A DNA stretch of 64,000 bases from Schistocerca nitens. Lineage: Eukaryota; Arthropoda; Insecta; Orthoptera; Acrididae. The position numbers were made by a program, and so were the translations under genes. The DNA lies in NCBI RefSeq assembly GCF_023898315.1, contig NC_064622.1, positions 79,299,387 to 79,363,386 on the forward strand. Reading direction: 5' to 3'. This document shows, one piece after another, positions 11,930 to 22,530 of the stretch; positions within the stretch are counted from its first letter, which is position 1; the number at the start of each line of letters is the position of its first letter. The notes beneath the pieces were generated by a model. The model saw nothing but the letters and a program-made list of their open reading frames with translations, was not told the origin of the DNA and ran no database searches.

Positions 11930-12640
11930 CAAGACATGTGATCGAAAATAAAACCAGCTGAATTCTAATACTGAGTAGTATCTAGGGCATCTCTTGGACC
12001 ATACCAGACCAGTTCCCTCTTAGCGAACTTTCCTGGGCCGGGAACCGATTCTGCAAGGATTCCATCAATCAGGATTCTCATTCGAGAGCCACCTCCACGA
12101 TGTCACTGCCATTCAAGTCTGCCTTTGCAACGCCAGGAGCTGCTAGCTGTAGACTTAGAGTGTTTGTGGCTTCCTTGTTGAATAAGATGGGGACTATGTT
12201 GTCATGGCAGACTTTTGGACTCGTCAGTCTATTTCAACTTACAAATGGCTACATATCAGACTTAGACGGTTTTGCTCCCTATGGCACTTAAACTTTGTTA
12301 ATTCAGTTTGCGCTTTAACTTTGAGCGTCCTGTGGGACTTAGACTTTTACAAAGAGTGTATTTAAGGAATTTAATGACAATGTAATCGAACTTCAGCCAC
12401 CAGAAGTATTACTGCTATATTTTAAGAAGTCATTTATATTTTGTTTCAGTCCACATCGGAGCAGATAGGCTATTAATCTTTAATAAATAAACTTCTTTAA
12501 TCATTACTACCTGGATATTTTTTGTGCTCATTAGAAGCATTGCACTCCACACAATGCGCACAATTCTGTTGAAGGACATATTAGTTGGCGATGAGGTTTT
12601 GTGCTCACATAACGCTCACAAATGTGCTCCAATCCAGGTT
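11930..12640 (+). mobile_element. Possible LTR-like fossil and leader
   Basis: A polyadenylation-like 'aataaataaa' at about 12483 is followed at about 12582 by 'agttggcgatgagg', a sequence type often seen just inside the 5' LTR of insect LTR elements. No second LTR or coding part is attached. Low confidence: it is an inference from layout only. Confidence 0.25.
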
Positions 12641-12699
12641 GTCAGCGTTTGTGTGTGTTATCCACTTAACTGTGCGCTCATTACAACATTGCTTACAGC

Positions 12700-14390
12700 A
12701 TTACAGAACCAGTGGATCCCTATATCCAGTTGTATACTGCGATAGCAATGGAAATATTATCTATGGCAGTGCTGCTAAAGCAGAGTTAATAAGCACAGCC
12801 TTACGAAATTCCTTCACTAAAGAAGACGAAGTAAATATTCCAGAATTAGAATCAAGAACAGTTGCTAATATGAGTAACTTAGACGTCGGTATCCTCGGAG
12901 CTGTGAAGCAATTTAAATCACTCAATAAAAGCAAGTCTTCCGGTAAAGACTGTATACCAGTCAGGTGCCATTCAAGTATGCTGATGCAATAGCTTCATAT
13001 TTAAAAATCATATACAGCCGCTCGCTCGATAAAAGATCCGTACCCAGACTGGAAGTTGCACGGGTCGCACCAATATTCAAAAGACAAAAGAAGTAATTCA
13101 CTAAATTACAGATCCATATCACTAACGTCGATATACAGCAGGATTTTGGAAAATATATTGTATTTGAATATACCTCGAAGAGAATGTCTCTTCACACACA
13201 GTCAACACGGATTTAGAAAACATCGTTCTTGTGAAACACAACTAACTCTTTACTCACACGAAATGTTGAGTGCTATCGACAAGTGATTTTAAATTGATTC
13301 CGTATTTCCAGATTTCCAGATGGCTTTTGACACCGTACCTCACAAGCGGCTTGTAATCAAATTGCGCACCTATGGAATATCACCTCAGTTATGGGACTGG
13401 ATTCGTGACTACCTGTCAGAGAGATCATACTTCGTAATAATTTACAGATTCAAATGGCTCTAAGCACTATGGGGCTTAACATCTGAGGTCATCAGTCCCC
13501 TAGACTTAGAACTACTTAAACCTAACTAACCTAAGGACATCACACACATCCATGCCCGAGGCAGGATGCGAACCTGCGACCGCAGCAGCAGCGTTGTTCC
13601 GGACTGGAGCGCTTAGAACCGCTCGGCCAAAGCGGCCGGAAGTAATTTACGGAAAATCGTCGAGTAAAATAGAAGTGATTTGTGGGGTTCCACAAGGTAG
13701 AGTTACAACCCCTCTGTTCCTTATCTACATAAACGATTTAGGAGACTATCTGAGCAGCCGTATTAGGTTTTTTGCACATTATGTTGTCGTTTATAGTCTA
13801 GTTGTCTTCTAAAGATCAAAAGCAATTGCAAAACGATTTAGATACGGTATCTATATGCTACAAAAATTGGCAATTGGCCCCAAATGAAGATAAGTGTGAG
13901 GTCATCCACGTGAGTACTAAAAGGAATCCGTTAAACTTCGGTTACACGATAAATCTATCAAATCTAAAGGTGGGAAATTCCTGTAAATAGCTAGGAATTA
14001 CAATTACGAACAAATTAAATTGGAAGGACTATATAGAAAATGTTGTGGGGAAGGCGAACCAAAGACTGCGTTTTACTGGCACCATCCTTTTAAGATGCAA
14101 GAGATCTACTAAGGAGAGTGCCTACACTACCCTTGGCCGTAATCTTTTGGAGTACTTGCCAGATAGGGTTAACGGAGAGACAGGCACGGACACGAAACAG
14201 GATCTGGGATGGACATCATTAACACAAAAGGGAAACCAGAGTTCCCACGAAAATATATAGAAGTCCGTTTTTGTTCGCGAACTGTTCGATATTGGAGTAA
14301 TAGAGAATTATTGTGAAGTTGGGTCGATGAACCCTCTGCCAGGTATTTAAGTTTGATTTGCAGAGTAGGCACGAAAGTATATATATAGGT
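12700..14390 (+). mobile_element. CR1-superfamily LINE, 5'-truncated and decayed
   Basis: Successive frames read the reverse transcriptase blocks in order: a 'DSNGNIIYGSAAKAEL' region at about 12740; NYRSISLTSIYSRILENIL at about 13095; SQHGFRKHRSCETQL at about 13200; a 'DFQMAFDTVPHKRL' block at about 13310; GVPQG near 13686; and a 'NEDKCEVIHVS' block at about 13880. The catalytic FADD box reads FAHY, so two Asp residues are gone, and stops break the frames. A SINE (13446-13642) interrupts it. The 3' end at about 14330-14390 carries the family's 'aaccctctgccagg...gatttgcagagta' segment. The endonuclease region is missing. Confidence 0.8.
13446..13642 (-). mobile_element. tRNA-derived SINE, family S1, inside the CR1-like LINE
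   Basis: TSD 'taatttac' occurs at 13438-13445 and 13643-13650. The minus strand shows a tRNA-like head with a B-box-like 'ggttcgcatcc' (consensus ggttcgaatcc), then the family body ('ggatgtgtgtgatgtcc', 'gtttaagtagttctaag') and a short 3' end. The LINE reverse transcriptase sequence continues on both sides, so the SINE is younger than the LINE. Confidence 0.92.
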
Positions 14391-15156
14391 GCATATATGT
14401 ATGGAGTGCCTTTCGTGAATTGACTTCATGTAATGTAACGTGGTACTTTTATGACAAGCTCCATAAGATACGTGAAATACTGTATTTTATATAACAGGTG
14501 AAATTAATTGTAGTCTCTCCACTCCACCCCTCATTATATTCACGTTCTTCCCTTGGATCGGATGATAGCAGCGTAAGACCTTTGAAACCGGTCACCTTGG
14601 AACAATGAAAGTTCCCACAGTGCGATAGCGGCGTACGAAGTTCGTTCTTCATTTCCGACCGAGAGAATTGCTATCTCTATTCTCATAAATGAAACGACCT
14701 GGGCTCCCACTTGTATTGATAAAAAAAAAACTATAGACAGCACTGCCGTTCTTGATGAACTCTGGCTTTCAAATGTGGGTTTTGTTCGCTAGTGCTATCG
14801 CCCCACTATGGAAGACTGGTGCACATGTTTTTCGGCACTGGAATCAAAGATAGCACTCATGGCACACCCTTCCCCACACGATTAAACTTAGCGTGTTTAA
14901 CAACCTTCATCACCTCCTCTCCAGGCAGCCTGCCGAAATAGCCACTCGTGGCAGCCAGGACCTGAGTCAAATCGAATCTGGGTTACATCTATACTGTTCA
15001 AACCACTTTAAAGTGCGTGGTAAAGGATATTTCTAGTACCACTTTCTGACCCCCCGTCCCACTCACAAATGACACGTAGTAAAAATATCGGTAAACCTCC
15101 ATATTGGCACTGCCTAACATATTCAGTTGCCACACACCTGCTCATTTCTGTTACAT
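14391..15156. other. Non-coding stretch, nothing recognised
   Basis: No gene or repeat family could be supported between the end of the LINE and the T3 element. Confidence 0.45.
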
Positions 15157-17616
15157 GCTGAGGTGACAAAAGTCACGGGATTCCTCCTAATATCGTGTCG
15201 GACATCCTTTTTCCCAGCGTAGTGTAGCGAAACGACGTTGCATGGACTCAACAAATCGTTGGTAGTCCCCTGAAGAAATATTGGGCAATTCTGGCGCTAT
15301 AGTCACCTGTAATTGCAGAAGTGTTGCCGGGGCAGGATTTTGTGCACGACCTGACCTTTCAATTGTGTCCCACAAATATTCGATGGGATCATGTTGGGCG
15401 ATCTGGTTGACAAATTATTCGCTCGAATTTTCCAGAATGTTCTTCAAACCAGTCGCAAACAACTGTAGCCTCGCAACATGACCGATTGTCATCCACTAAA
15501 ATTCCGTCATTGAATGGCTTCAGATGGTCTCCAGGTAGCCGACCATAACCATTTTCAGTCAGTGATTGGCCCAGTTGGTGCAGGGGATCCAGTCCATTCC
15601 ATGTAAACACAGCCCACACCATTATGCAGCCATCAGCAGGTTGCATCACGCCTTGTTGACAACTTGGGTGCATAGCTTCATGGGAATTAAGCCAGACTCG
15701 AACCCTATCATCGGCTCTTAGCAACTGAAATCGGGTTTCATCTGATGAGGCCATGGTTTTCGAGTCGTCTAGGGCCCAACCGACATGGTTGGCCCAGGAG
15801 AGGTGCTCCAGATGATGTCGTGCTGTTAACAAAGACAGTCGGCATTGTTCATCTGCTGCCATAGCCCATTAACGCCAAATTTCGCAGAACAGTCCTAACA
15901 GATACATTAATCGTACATCTCACAGTGATTCCTACAGCTATTTGATGCAGTGTCTGTAAGCATATCTGTTAGCACTGACAACTCTACTCAAATGCTGTTG
16001 CTCGTGGCCATTAAGTAAAGGCCATTGGCGATTGCGTTAGTAGTGGGCCAAAGACAGCAAGATCCCACTCTTCATTGTTGCCAAATTTATTCAAGATGGG
16101 GGATCTAAGATGGCAGCCATATATTTGGCAATGTCACTATGACGTCATGGTGGGAAGTACAATTTTGATACGTAAATAGGTCAACTGGGCTACCTCCACT
16201 GACTTTAACCCCACCCACCTTCCAACTCCTTCCCCATCTCCCCTCCATCCCCTTCCCTAACTGGAAATTGATGGGAAAAGGACACAGGCTGTGCTGGGCT
16301 GCTGGGCAGGACGGACTTAAGTCATTATTTTGTATGCATTGTTTATTTAATCAATTTGAGTAGTTATAACAGAAGCCCCTTCCTGTGTTCACCTTTAGGT
16401 CCAAAGTCCAACTGACCTAATTTACAGCATCAAAAGCAGGGGGCACTGTTGGCCCTCCCTCCCTCCCTCTTCCAGCAGAGACTCTGGGGTGAACGTGCTG
16501 CCTCTTGCACTTTGGAAGACTGACTGGACTTTTATCGAATGATCTACAGTTACAGCACATGCATTTATCAGGATAATCTGCGAAGAGCAACTTAACCCCA
16601 TCCTAGTGCATCTTCATTATTTGATGAAGCATATTCATCTTCTTCCTACATTTACCAAAATTGCTATTGAGCATCATGCAGGTAGCTATTGACACAGTCC
16701 TCAGCTGCATGATTGCAGCTAATGTACCCATTAAACTCTTCTTTCTCCAGCACAGACATCTCATCCATTTGACAAATAGTAAACAATTATGCCCGTTGTC
16801 CCATTCCAGCAGTGAGGCACACAGTGAGCGAATTTCCCACCTGTTTGCATTGGACTGCCATTCTGGATTTCATGACAGGTGGGGAGGGAGGGAAGACTGA
16901 CAGTGCCCTCTGGTGGTGATGTTGTGAACTAGATCAGTTGGACATCGGACTTCAAGGTCAACACAGGATGGGGATTCTGTCTATAACAACTCAAACTGTT
17001 TAAATAAACAATGCATACAAAATAAAGACTTATGTTCATCCTATCCAGCAGTCCAGTACAGACTGAGTCCTCTTCCCATTAATTTCCAGATGGGGGAGGG
17101 GATGGGAGGGTGGGTGGAGTTAGGTTATTGGAGGTAGCCCAGTTCACCTATTTTTCCGCCGAAATTTCAACTTCCTGTCATGGCATCACTGCAATATTAG
17201 CACATCTATGGCCGCAATATTGTATCTGCTATCTTGAATACATTCAGCAACAGTGCAGAGAGGGGTCATGTTGTCTGTGTCCCACTACTACTACTTGCAT
17301 TGTCTGTGGTGACATGTAATGCCTGAAATTCGGTATCCTCGGCTCACTCTTGACACAGTGCATCCAGAAATACTGAATTCCCTAACGATTTCGGAAATGG
17401 AATGTCCCATACATCTAGCTCCAACTAACATTCCGCGTTCAAAGTCTGTTAATCTCTGTCGTGCAGCCATAGTCACGCCGGAAAACTATTCACATAAATC
17501 ATCTGCGTTCAGTTGATAGCTCCACCAATGCACTGCCCTTTTATACCTTCTGTATGTAATACTATCGCAATCTGCGTATGTTCATAACGCTATCGCACTT
17601 TTGTCCCCTCAGAGTG
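15157..17616 (-). mobile_element. Decayed Tc1-like transposon, family T3, split by a long-TIR element
   Basis: The left end reads 'gctgaggtgacaaaagt' and the right end reads '...acttttgtcccctcagag', an imperfect inverted repeat. On the minus strand the N-terminal transposase part (17291-17480: RQRLTDFERGMLVGARCMG and a second helix) is separated from the catalytic part (15389-15862: SSDETRFQLLRADDRVRVW, then 'GCIMVWAVFTW') by the insertion at 16039-17294. Frames are broken at several points and the flanking TA is not preserved. This is a clearly old copy. Confidence 0.8.
16039..17294. mobile_element. Non-autonomous DNA element with ~430-bp terminal inverted repeats
   Basis: The left arm (16039 to about 16475) and the reverse complement of the right arm (about 16875 to 17294) align nearly end to end. 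Shared blocks include 'caagat.g..gat', 'ggtcaactgggctacctcc' / 'ggtgaactgggctacctcc', 'ttattttgtatgcattg' and a purine/pyrimidine-rich inner end (cctccctccc). The outer tips are (agt)n-agtggg. The flanks carry 'ttgcgtt' (16032-16038) and 'ttgcatt' (17295-17301), a likely 7-bp (perhaps 8-bp) TSD with one difference, and T3 sequence continues on both sides. The ~400-bp centre has no coding frame. Superfamily unknown; hAT-like or foldback is possible. Confidence 0.8.
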
Positions 17617-17653
17617 CACTGAGGCAGCAGCGCACCAAGCAGAGAAAAAGCTA

Positions 17654-19037
17654 CACTACTGCCCATTAAAACTGCTACACCAAGAAGAAATGCAGATTAA
17701 ACAGGTATTCATTGGACAAATATATTATCTAGAACTGACATGTGATCACATTTTCACGCAATTTTGGTGCATAGATCCTGAGAAATCAGTACCCAGAACA
17801 ACCACCTCTGGCTGTAATAATGGCCTTGATACGCCTGGGCATTGAGTCGAATGGCGCGTACAGGTACAGCTGCCCATGCAGCTTCAATACGATACCACAG
17901 TTCATCAAGAGTAGTGACTGGCGTATTGTGACGGGCCAGTTGCTCGGCCACCATTGACCAGACGTTTTCAGTTGGTGAGAGATCTGGAGAATGTGCTGGC
18001 CAGGGCAGCAGTCCAACATTTTCTGTATCCAGAAAGGCCTGTGCAGGACCTGCAACATGCGGTCGTGCATTATCCTGCTGAAATGTAGGGTTTTGCAGGG
18101 ATCGAATGAAGGGCAGAACACGGGTCGTAACACACCTGAAATGTAACGTCCACTGTTCAAAGTGCCGTTAATGTGAACAAGAGGTGAGCGAGACGTGTAC
18201 AATGGCACCCCATACCATCACGCTGGGTGATACGCCAGTATGGCGATGACGAATACACGCTTCCAAGGTGCGTTCACCGCGATGTCGCCAAACATGCGAC
18301 CATCATGGTGCTGTAAACAGAACCTGTATTCATCCGAAAAAATGACGTTTTGCCATTCGTGCACCCAGGTTCGTCGTTGAGTACACCATCGCAGGCTCTC
18401 CTGTGTGTGATGCAGCGTCAAGGGTAACCGCAGCCACGGTCTCCGAGCTGATAGTCCATGCTGCTGCAAACGTCGTCGAACTGTTCGTGCAGATGGTTGC
18501 TGTCTTGCAAACGTCCTCATCTGTTGACTCAGGGATCGAGACGTGGCTGCACGATCCGTTACAGCCATGCGGATAAGATGCCTGTCATCTCGACTGCTAG
18601 TGATACGAGGCCGTTGGGATCCAGCACGGCGTTCCGTATTACCCTCTTGAACCCACCGATTCCATATTTTGCTAACAATCATTGGATCTCGACCAACGCG
18701 AGCAGCAATGTCGCGATACGATAAACCGCAATCGCGATAGGCTACAATCTGACTTTTATCAAAGTCGGTAAGGTGATGGTTCGCATTTCTGCTCCTTACA
18801 CGAGGCATCACAACAACGTTTCACCAGGCAACGCCTGTCAACTACTGTTTGTGTATGAGAAATCGGTTGGAAACTTTCCTTATGTCAGCACGTTGTAGGT
18901 GTCGCCACCGGTGCAACCTTGTGTGAATGCTCTAAAAGCTAATCATTTGCGTATCACAGCATCTTCTTCCTGTCGGTTAAATTTCGCGTCTGTAGCACGT
19001 CATCTTCATAGAGTAGCAATTTTAATGGCCGGTAGTG
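17654..19037 (-). mobile_element. Tc1-like DNA transposon, family T2, copy a (full length)
   Basis: TA TSDs lie at 17652-17653 and 19038-19039. The ends are CACTACTGCCCATTAAAACT and the inverted ...TTTTAATGGCCGGTAGTG. Length is 1,384 bp, with a minus-strand transposase. It sits within 40 bp of the right end of T3. The ends resemble those of family T1 (CACT-CTGG), so T1 and T2 are probably related. Confidence 0.94.
17786..18808 (-). pseudogene. T2 transposase, frameshifted copy a
   Basis: The start MPRVRSRNANHHLTDFDKS is followed by a Tc1-type helix-turn-helix (AYRDCGLSYRDIAARVGRD), a second helix region (ARQQPSARTVRRRLQQHGL) and the first catalytic block FSDEYRFCLQHHDGR. The frame then shifts: relative to the expected 'GR(I)RVWRHRGER', four bases are missing after 'ggtcgcat'. 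A second shift lies at 'cgacccgtgttctgcccttc'. Beyond it the correct frame reads FQQDNARPHVAG and SPDLSPTENVW, which carry the second Asp and the Glu (34 residues between them, the DD34E spacing). The same two shifts occur in the copy at 55055. Confidence 0.88.
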
Positions 19038-19039
19038 TA

Positions 19040-19953
19040 CATTTCTAAATACGACATCAAATGAGTGCGAGTAGGAGGTTTATAGTTTATATTGATTTGT
19101 CATATAGTTTTTACGTTAGAGGTCACATGTAGTGCCATAAAAATGGGCACCAACTAAAAATGTTACCACATTTGTTTTTCTTTAGTTTCCCAAGGGCCCT
19201 GGGAGGTATGAAACGGTACACTACAGGACAGTTTATCAACGACTCTGCTGTAACGTACAGACATTTACTGAAGAATGTTGTATTCTTTTAAGAACAAAAA
19301 GGGGCTAGCAAACAGTAGAAGCCCTGACCTTTTGCAGAAATACGGCTAGTGTCTACTCAACAATGCGAAGTTCTATTCTTTGCTTTCCAGTCAGATCATG
19401 AACGTGGAACGTAGGAAACTTTTGCGAAATACAATACCTGCATTAATGAAAGCACCAAATAAGCCACCACAAGTAGCTGATGGGAAAACCACACAACCGT
19501 GATAATAAAACGTCAAATGCAATAGAACTGTTTTAACGCAGAAAACTAGCCCTACAATTGTTGCCACCTCTGAGACAGCGCAAGAATTTTCAATACATTC
19601 GCTTTTGAAGCAATAGTAATTACATTTACAAATATATTCGTGCATTAGAAAGTCGAGTTAAATATAAGAATGTGCATACCACTGGACTCCATCCAAAATA
19701 GTTAAGTGACAATGAAAGTGTCTATCATAACAAGAATAGACAACAAAAGAAGTACATGCTACTCCTGTATGAAATATGTATTTATATTCTCTTCGTTTCA
19801 CCGGAGTAAGTTGCAGTTACACACATATTCGAAAGTATTTCTTGATCAATAAACTGTAGCTTACGTCATTGAATGAGTGAGATGCGGCTGTTTTTATATG
19901 TATTTTACGATCATTCATGTCTGCTTATAATTTACTAATGCTTGAAGCAAAAA
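19040..19953. other. Non-coding stretch, nothing recognised
   Basis: Short frames only; no family signature or repeat noticed between the T2 and T1 elements. Confidence 0.45.
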
Positions 19954-19955
19954 TA

Positions 19956-21377
19956 CACTCCTGGAAATGGAAAAAAGAACACATTGACACCGGTGTGTCA
20001 GACCCACCATACTTGCTCCGGACACTGCGAGAGGACTGTACAAGCAATGATCACACGCACGGCACAGCGGACACACCAGGAACCGCGGTGTTGGCCGTCG
20101 AATGGCGCTAGCTGCGCAGCATTTGTGCACCGCCGCCGTCAGTGTCAGCCAGTTTGCCGTGGCATACGGAGCTCCATCGCAGTCTTTAACACTGGTAACA
20201 TGCCGCGACAGCATGGACGTGAACCGTATGTGCAGTTGACGGACTTTGAGCGAGGGCGTATAGTGGGCATGCGGGAGGCCGGGTGGACGTACCGCCGAAT
20301 TGCTCAACACGTGGGGCGTGAGATCTCCACAGTACATCGATGTTGTCGCCAGTGGTCGGCGGAAGGTGCACGTGCCCGTCGACCTGGGACCGGACCGCAG
20401 CGACGCACGGATGCACGCCAAGACCGTAGGATCCTACGCAGTGCCGTAGGGGACCGCACCGCCACTTCCCAGCAAATTAGGGACACTGTTGCTCCTGGGG
20501 TATCGGCGAGGACCATTCGCAACCGTCTCCATGAAGCTGGGCTACGGTCCCGCACACCGTTAGGCCGTCTTCCGCTCACGCCCCAACATCGTACAGCCCG
20601 CCTCCAGTGGTGTCGCGACAGGCGTGAATGGAGGGACGAATGGAGACGTGTCGTCTTCAGCGATGAGAGTCGCTTCGGCCTTGGTGCCAATGATGGTCGT
20701 ATGCGTGTTTGGCGCCGTGCAGGTGAGCGCCACAATCAGGACTGCATACGACCGAGGCACACAGGGCCAACACCCGGCATCATGGTGTGGGGAGCGATCT
20801 CCTACACTGGCCGTACACCACTGGTGATCGTCGAGGGGACACTGAATAGTGCACGGTACATCCAAACCGTCATCGAACCCATCGTTCTACCATTCCTAGA
20901 CCGGCAAGGGAACTTGCTGTTCCAACAGGACAATGCACGTCCGCATGTATCCCGTGCCACCCAACGTGCTCTAGAAGGTGTAAGTCAACTAACCTGGCCA
21001 GCAAGATCTCCGGATCTGTCCCCCATTGAGCATGTTTGGGACTGGATGAAGCGTCGTCTCACGCGGTCTGCACGTCCAGCACGAACGCTGGTCCAACTGA
21101 GGCGCCAAGTGGAAATGGCATGGCAAGCCGTTCCACAGGACTACATCCAGCATCTCTACGATCGTCTCCATGGGAGAATAGCAGCCTGCATTGCTGCGAA
21201 AGGTGGATATACACTGTACTAGTGTCGACATTGTGCATGCTCTGTTGCCTGTGTCTATGTGCCTGTGGTTCTGTCAGTGTGATCATGTGATGTATCTGAC
21301 CCCAGGAATGTGTGAATAAAGTTTCCCCTTCCTGGGACAATGAATTCACGGTGTTCTTATTTCAATTTCCAGGAGTG
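19956..21377 (+). mobile_element. Tc1-like DNA transposon, family T1, copy C (full length, open transposase)
   Basis: TA TSDs lie at 19954-19955 and 21378-21379. It has the same CACTCCTGGAAAT inverted ends as the other T1 copies and is 1,422 bp long. About 244 bp of leader and about 155 bp of trailer flank the gene. Both TSDs, both ends and an uninterrupted gene make it structurally complete. Confidence 0.97.
20200..21222 (+). CDS. Tc1-like transposase, family T1 (open, 340 aa)
   Basis: This is a cut-and-paste transposase of the Tc1/mariner superfamily; such proteins bind the inverted repeats, excise the element and insert it at TA. From the N-terminus: a helix-turn-helix at about residues 10-50 (TDFERGRIVGMREAGWTYRR, then IAQHVGREISTVHRCC); an arginine-rich linker; a second helix-turn-helix at about 85-120 (TSQQIRDTVAPGVSARTIRN); and a DDE domain with FSDESRF, FQQDNARPH and SPDLSPIEHVW. 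I count 88 residues between the two Asp and 32 between the second Asp and Glu, two fewer than classical Tc1 (DD34E). The length of 340 residues is normal for Tc1. The ATG was chosen as the conserved MPRQ start; the leader upstream is also open in this frame. Confidence 0.93.
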   Translation: MPRQHGREPYVQLTDFERGRIVGMREAGWTYRRIAQHVGREISTVHRCCRQWSAEGARARRPGTGPQRRTDARQDRRILRSAVGDRTATSQQIRDTVAPGVSARTIRNRLHEAGLRSRTPLGRLPLTPQHRTARLQWCRDRREWRDEWRRVVFSDESRFGLGANDGRMRVWRRAGERHNQDCIRPRHTGPTPGIMVWGAISYTGRTPLVIVEGTLNSARYIQTVIEPIVLPFLDRQGNLLFQQDNARPHVSRATQRALEGVSQLTWPARSPDLSPIEHVWDWMKRRLTRSARPARTLVQLRRQVEMAWQAVPQDYIQHLYDRLHGRIAACIAAKGGYTLY

Positions 21378-21589
21378 TATAATAACTGTTTAGTTAATTA
21401 TGCAGAAAAATAATTAAAAATCAATATTAATCTTACGATTCGCTTTATCGCCGCTAGAGGTGCTAGTGTCGTTTAATTAGCAAACGGTAATAATTTTCAC
21501 AGCAGTGAATACCGCAATTGTGTATGTTAGGCTATGACAATAGCTTTACTTTGTCGATTTTCTCGTTCTCATTTCGTTGGACTTAAGTG

Positions 21590-22530
21590 GGAGCAAATAA
21601 AATATTGCTCGACTCTTCCCGCAAAATACTCTTTCGGAATTTCAGTAGCAAATCTCTCTGTGAAGCTCAGCGCCTCTTTTTTAGCGTCTGTGACTTAAGT
21701 TCGTTGCTTATATCCGTAACGCTCTCGCGCCGACTGCGCCTGGATGCAGAGCATGTTCCCCAGCCTCTGTCTGTTTCTCTTCTTCCACAGTTGCTCTTGT
21801 GTTCTTCTGGTTGTTTTTCCACAGTTATTTTCACAATACCCAAGTACGCATACCTACAACTACATTGACCGTCCTTTAAATGCATGTTTTTCCAGTAAAC
21901 TGCCAGGGCCCTTGGCCGATCTTAAGCCTTCTTGTAAAATTTGGGTGGGTTTATAGACTACGGCGATATTCCGTTTCTTCAAGATATGTCCTATGCTGTT
22001 ATTAACATCTTTAATAAGTGATGGGGTCTCCTTGTAGTTAAGAGACGTCTGAACATCTCCACGATCTTTGCATCGCCGCTTTAATGTTTTTTATGTCAGT
22101 CGCCAACACATTAGTGTTTTGGATCAATATTTATTCTTCGTCAACAGATTAGTGAAATATTTCAATTGTGTATCGAGCAGCTCTGGTACAGATATACGCC
22201 TAGCTATACATTCCACTTTTACCGTATATGGTGATTTGAATCCCTGCGTAGGTTATGGTCCATGGTCCTGATACTCCGTGTGACCTAAGGTACCATCCTT
22301 TTTCTTGCAGACCAGAGCGCCCAGAAAATGTAATCTATCATTTACTTCCTCCTCCGTAGGTAAATGAATTTCCGGATGAGTCTCACTGTGCTGTTCATTA
22401 AAACGATCTTTGTGACGTCTCCACAACACACATAACGAAACCAGATGTCCAACTGTTTGGTTGCGGTTCTCCGTGGTTGTACTTTGAATTTTCCTGTGAA
22501 GGAACTTGAAAGTTAACCACGTGTGCAATA
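21590..22530 (-). mobile_element. Penelope-like element remnant (RT end, linker and GIY-YIG region)
   Basis: On the minus strand, HFLGALVCKKKDGTLGHTEY at about 22290 matches the Penelope RT segment 'FLDVLV.RK.DG.L.H.VYRK'. Next, SLIKDVNNSIGHILKKRNIA (about 22010) matches the linker before the nuclease, and CSCRYAYLGIVKITVEKQPE then EHKSNCGRR (about 21830) resembles the GIY-YIG endonuclease (consensus 'C.C...YIG.T...V..R..EH...CR'). These follow the order expected for Penelope-like retroelements. The element is broken in several places and lacks most of its RT domain. Confidence 0.65.
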
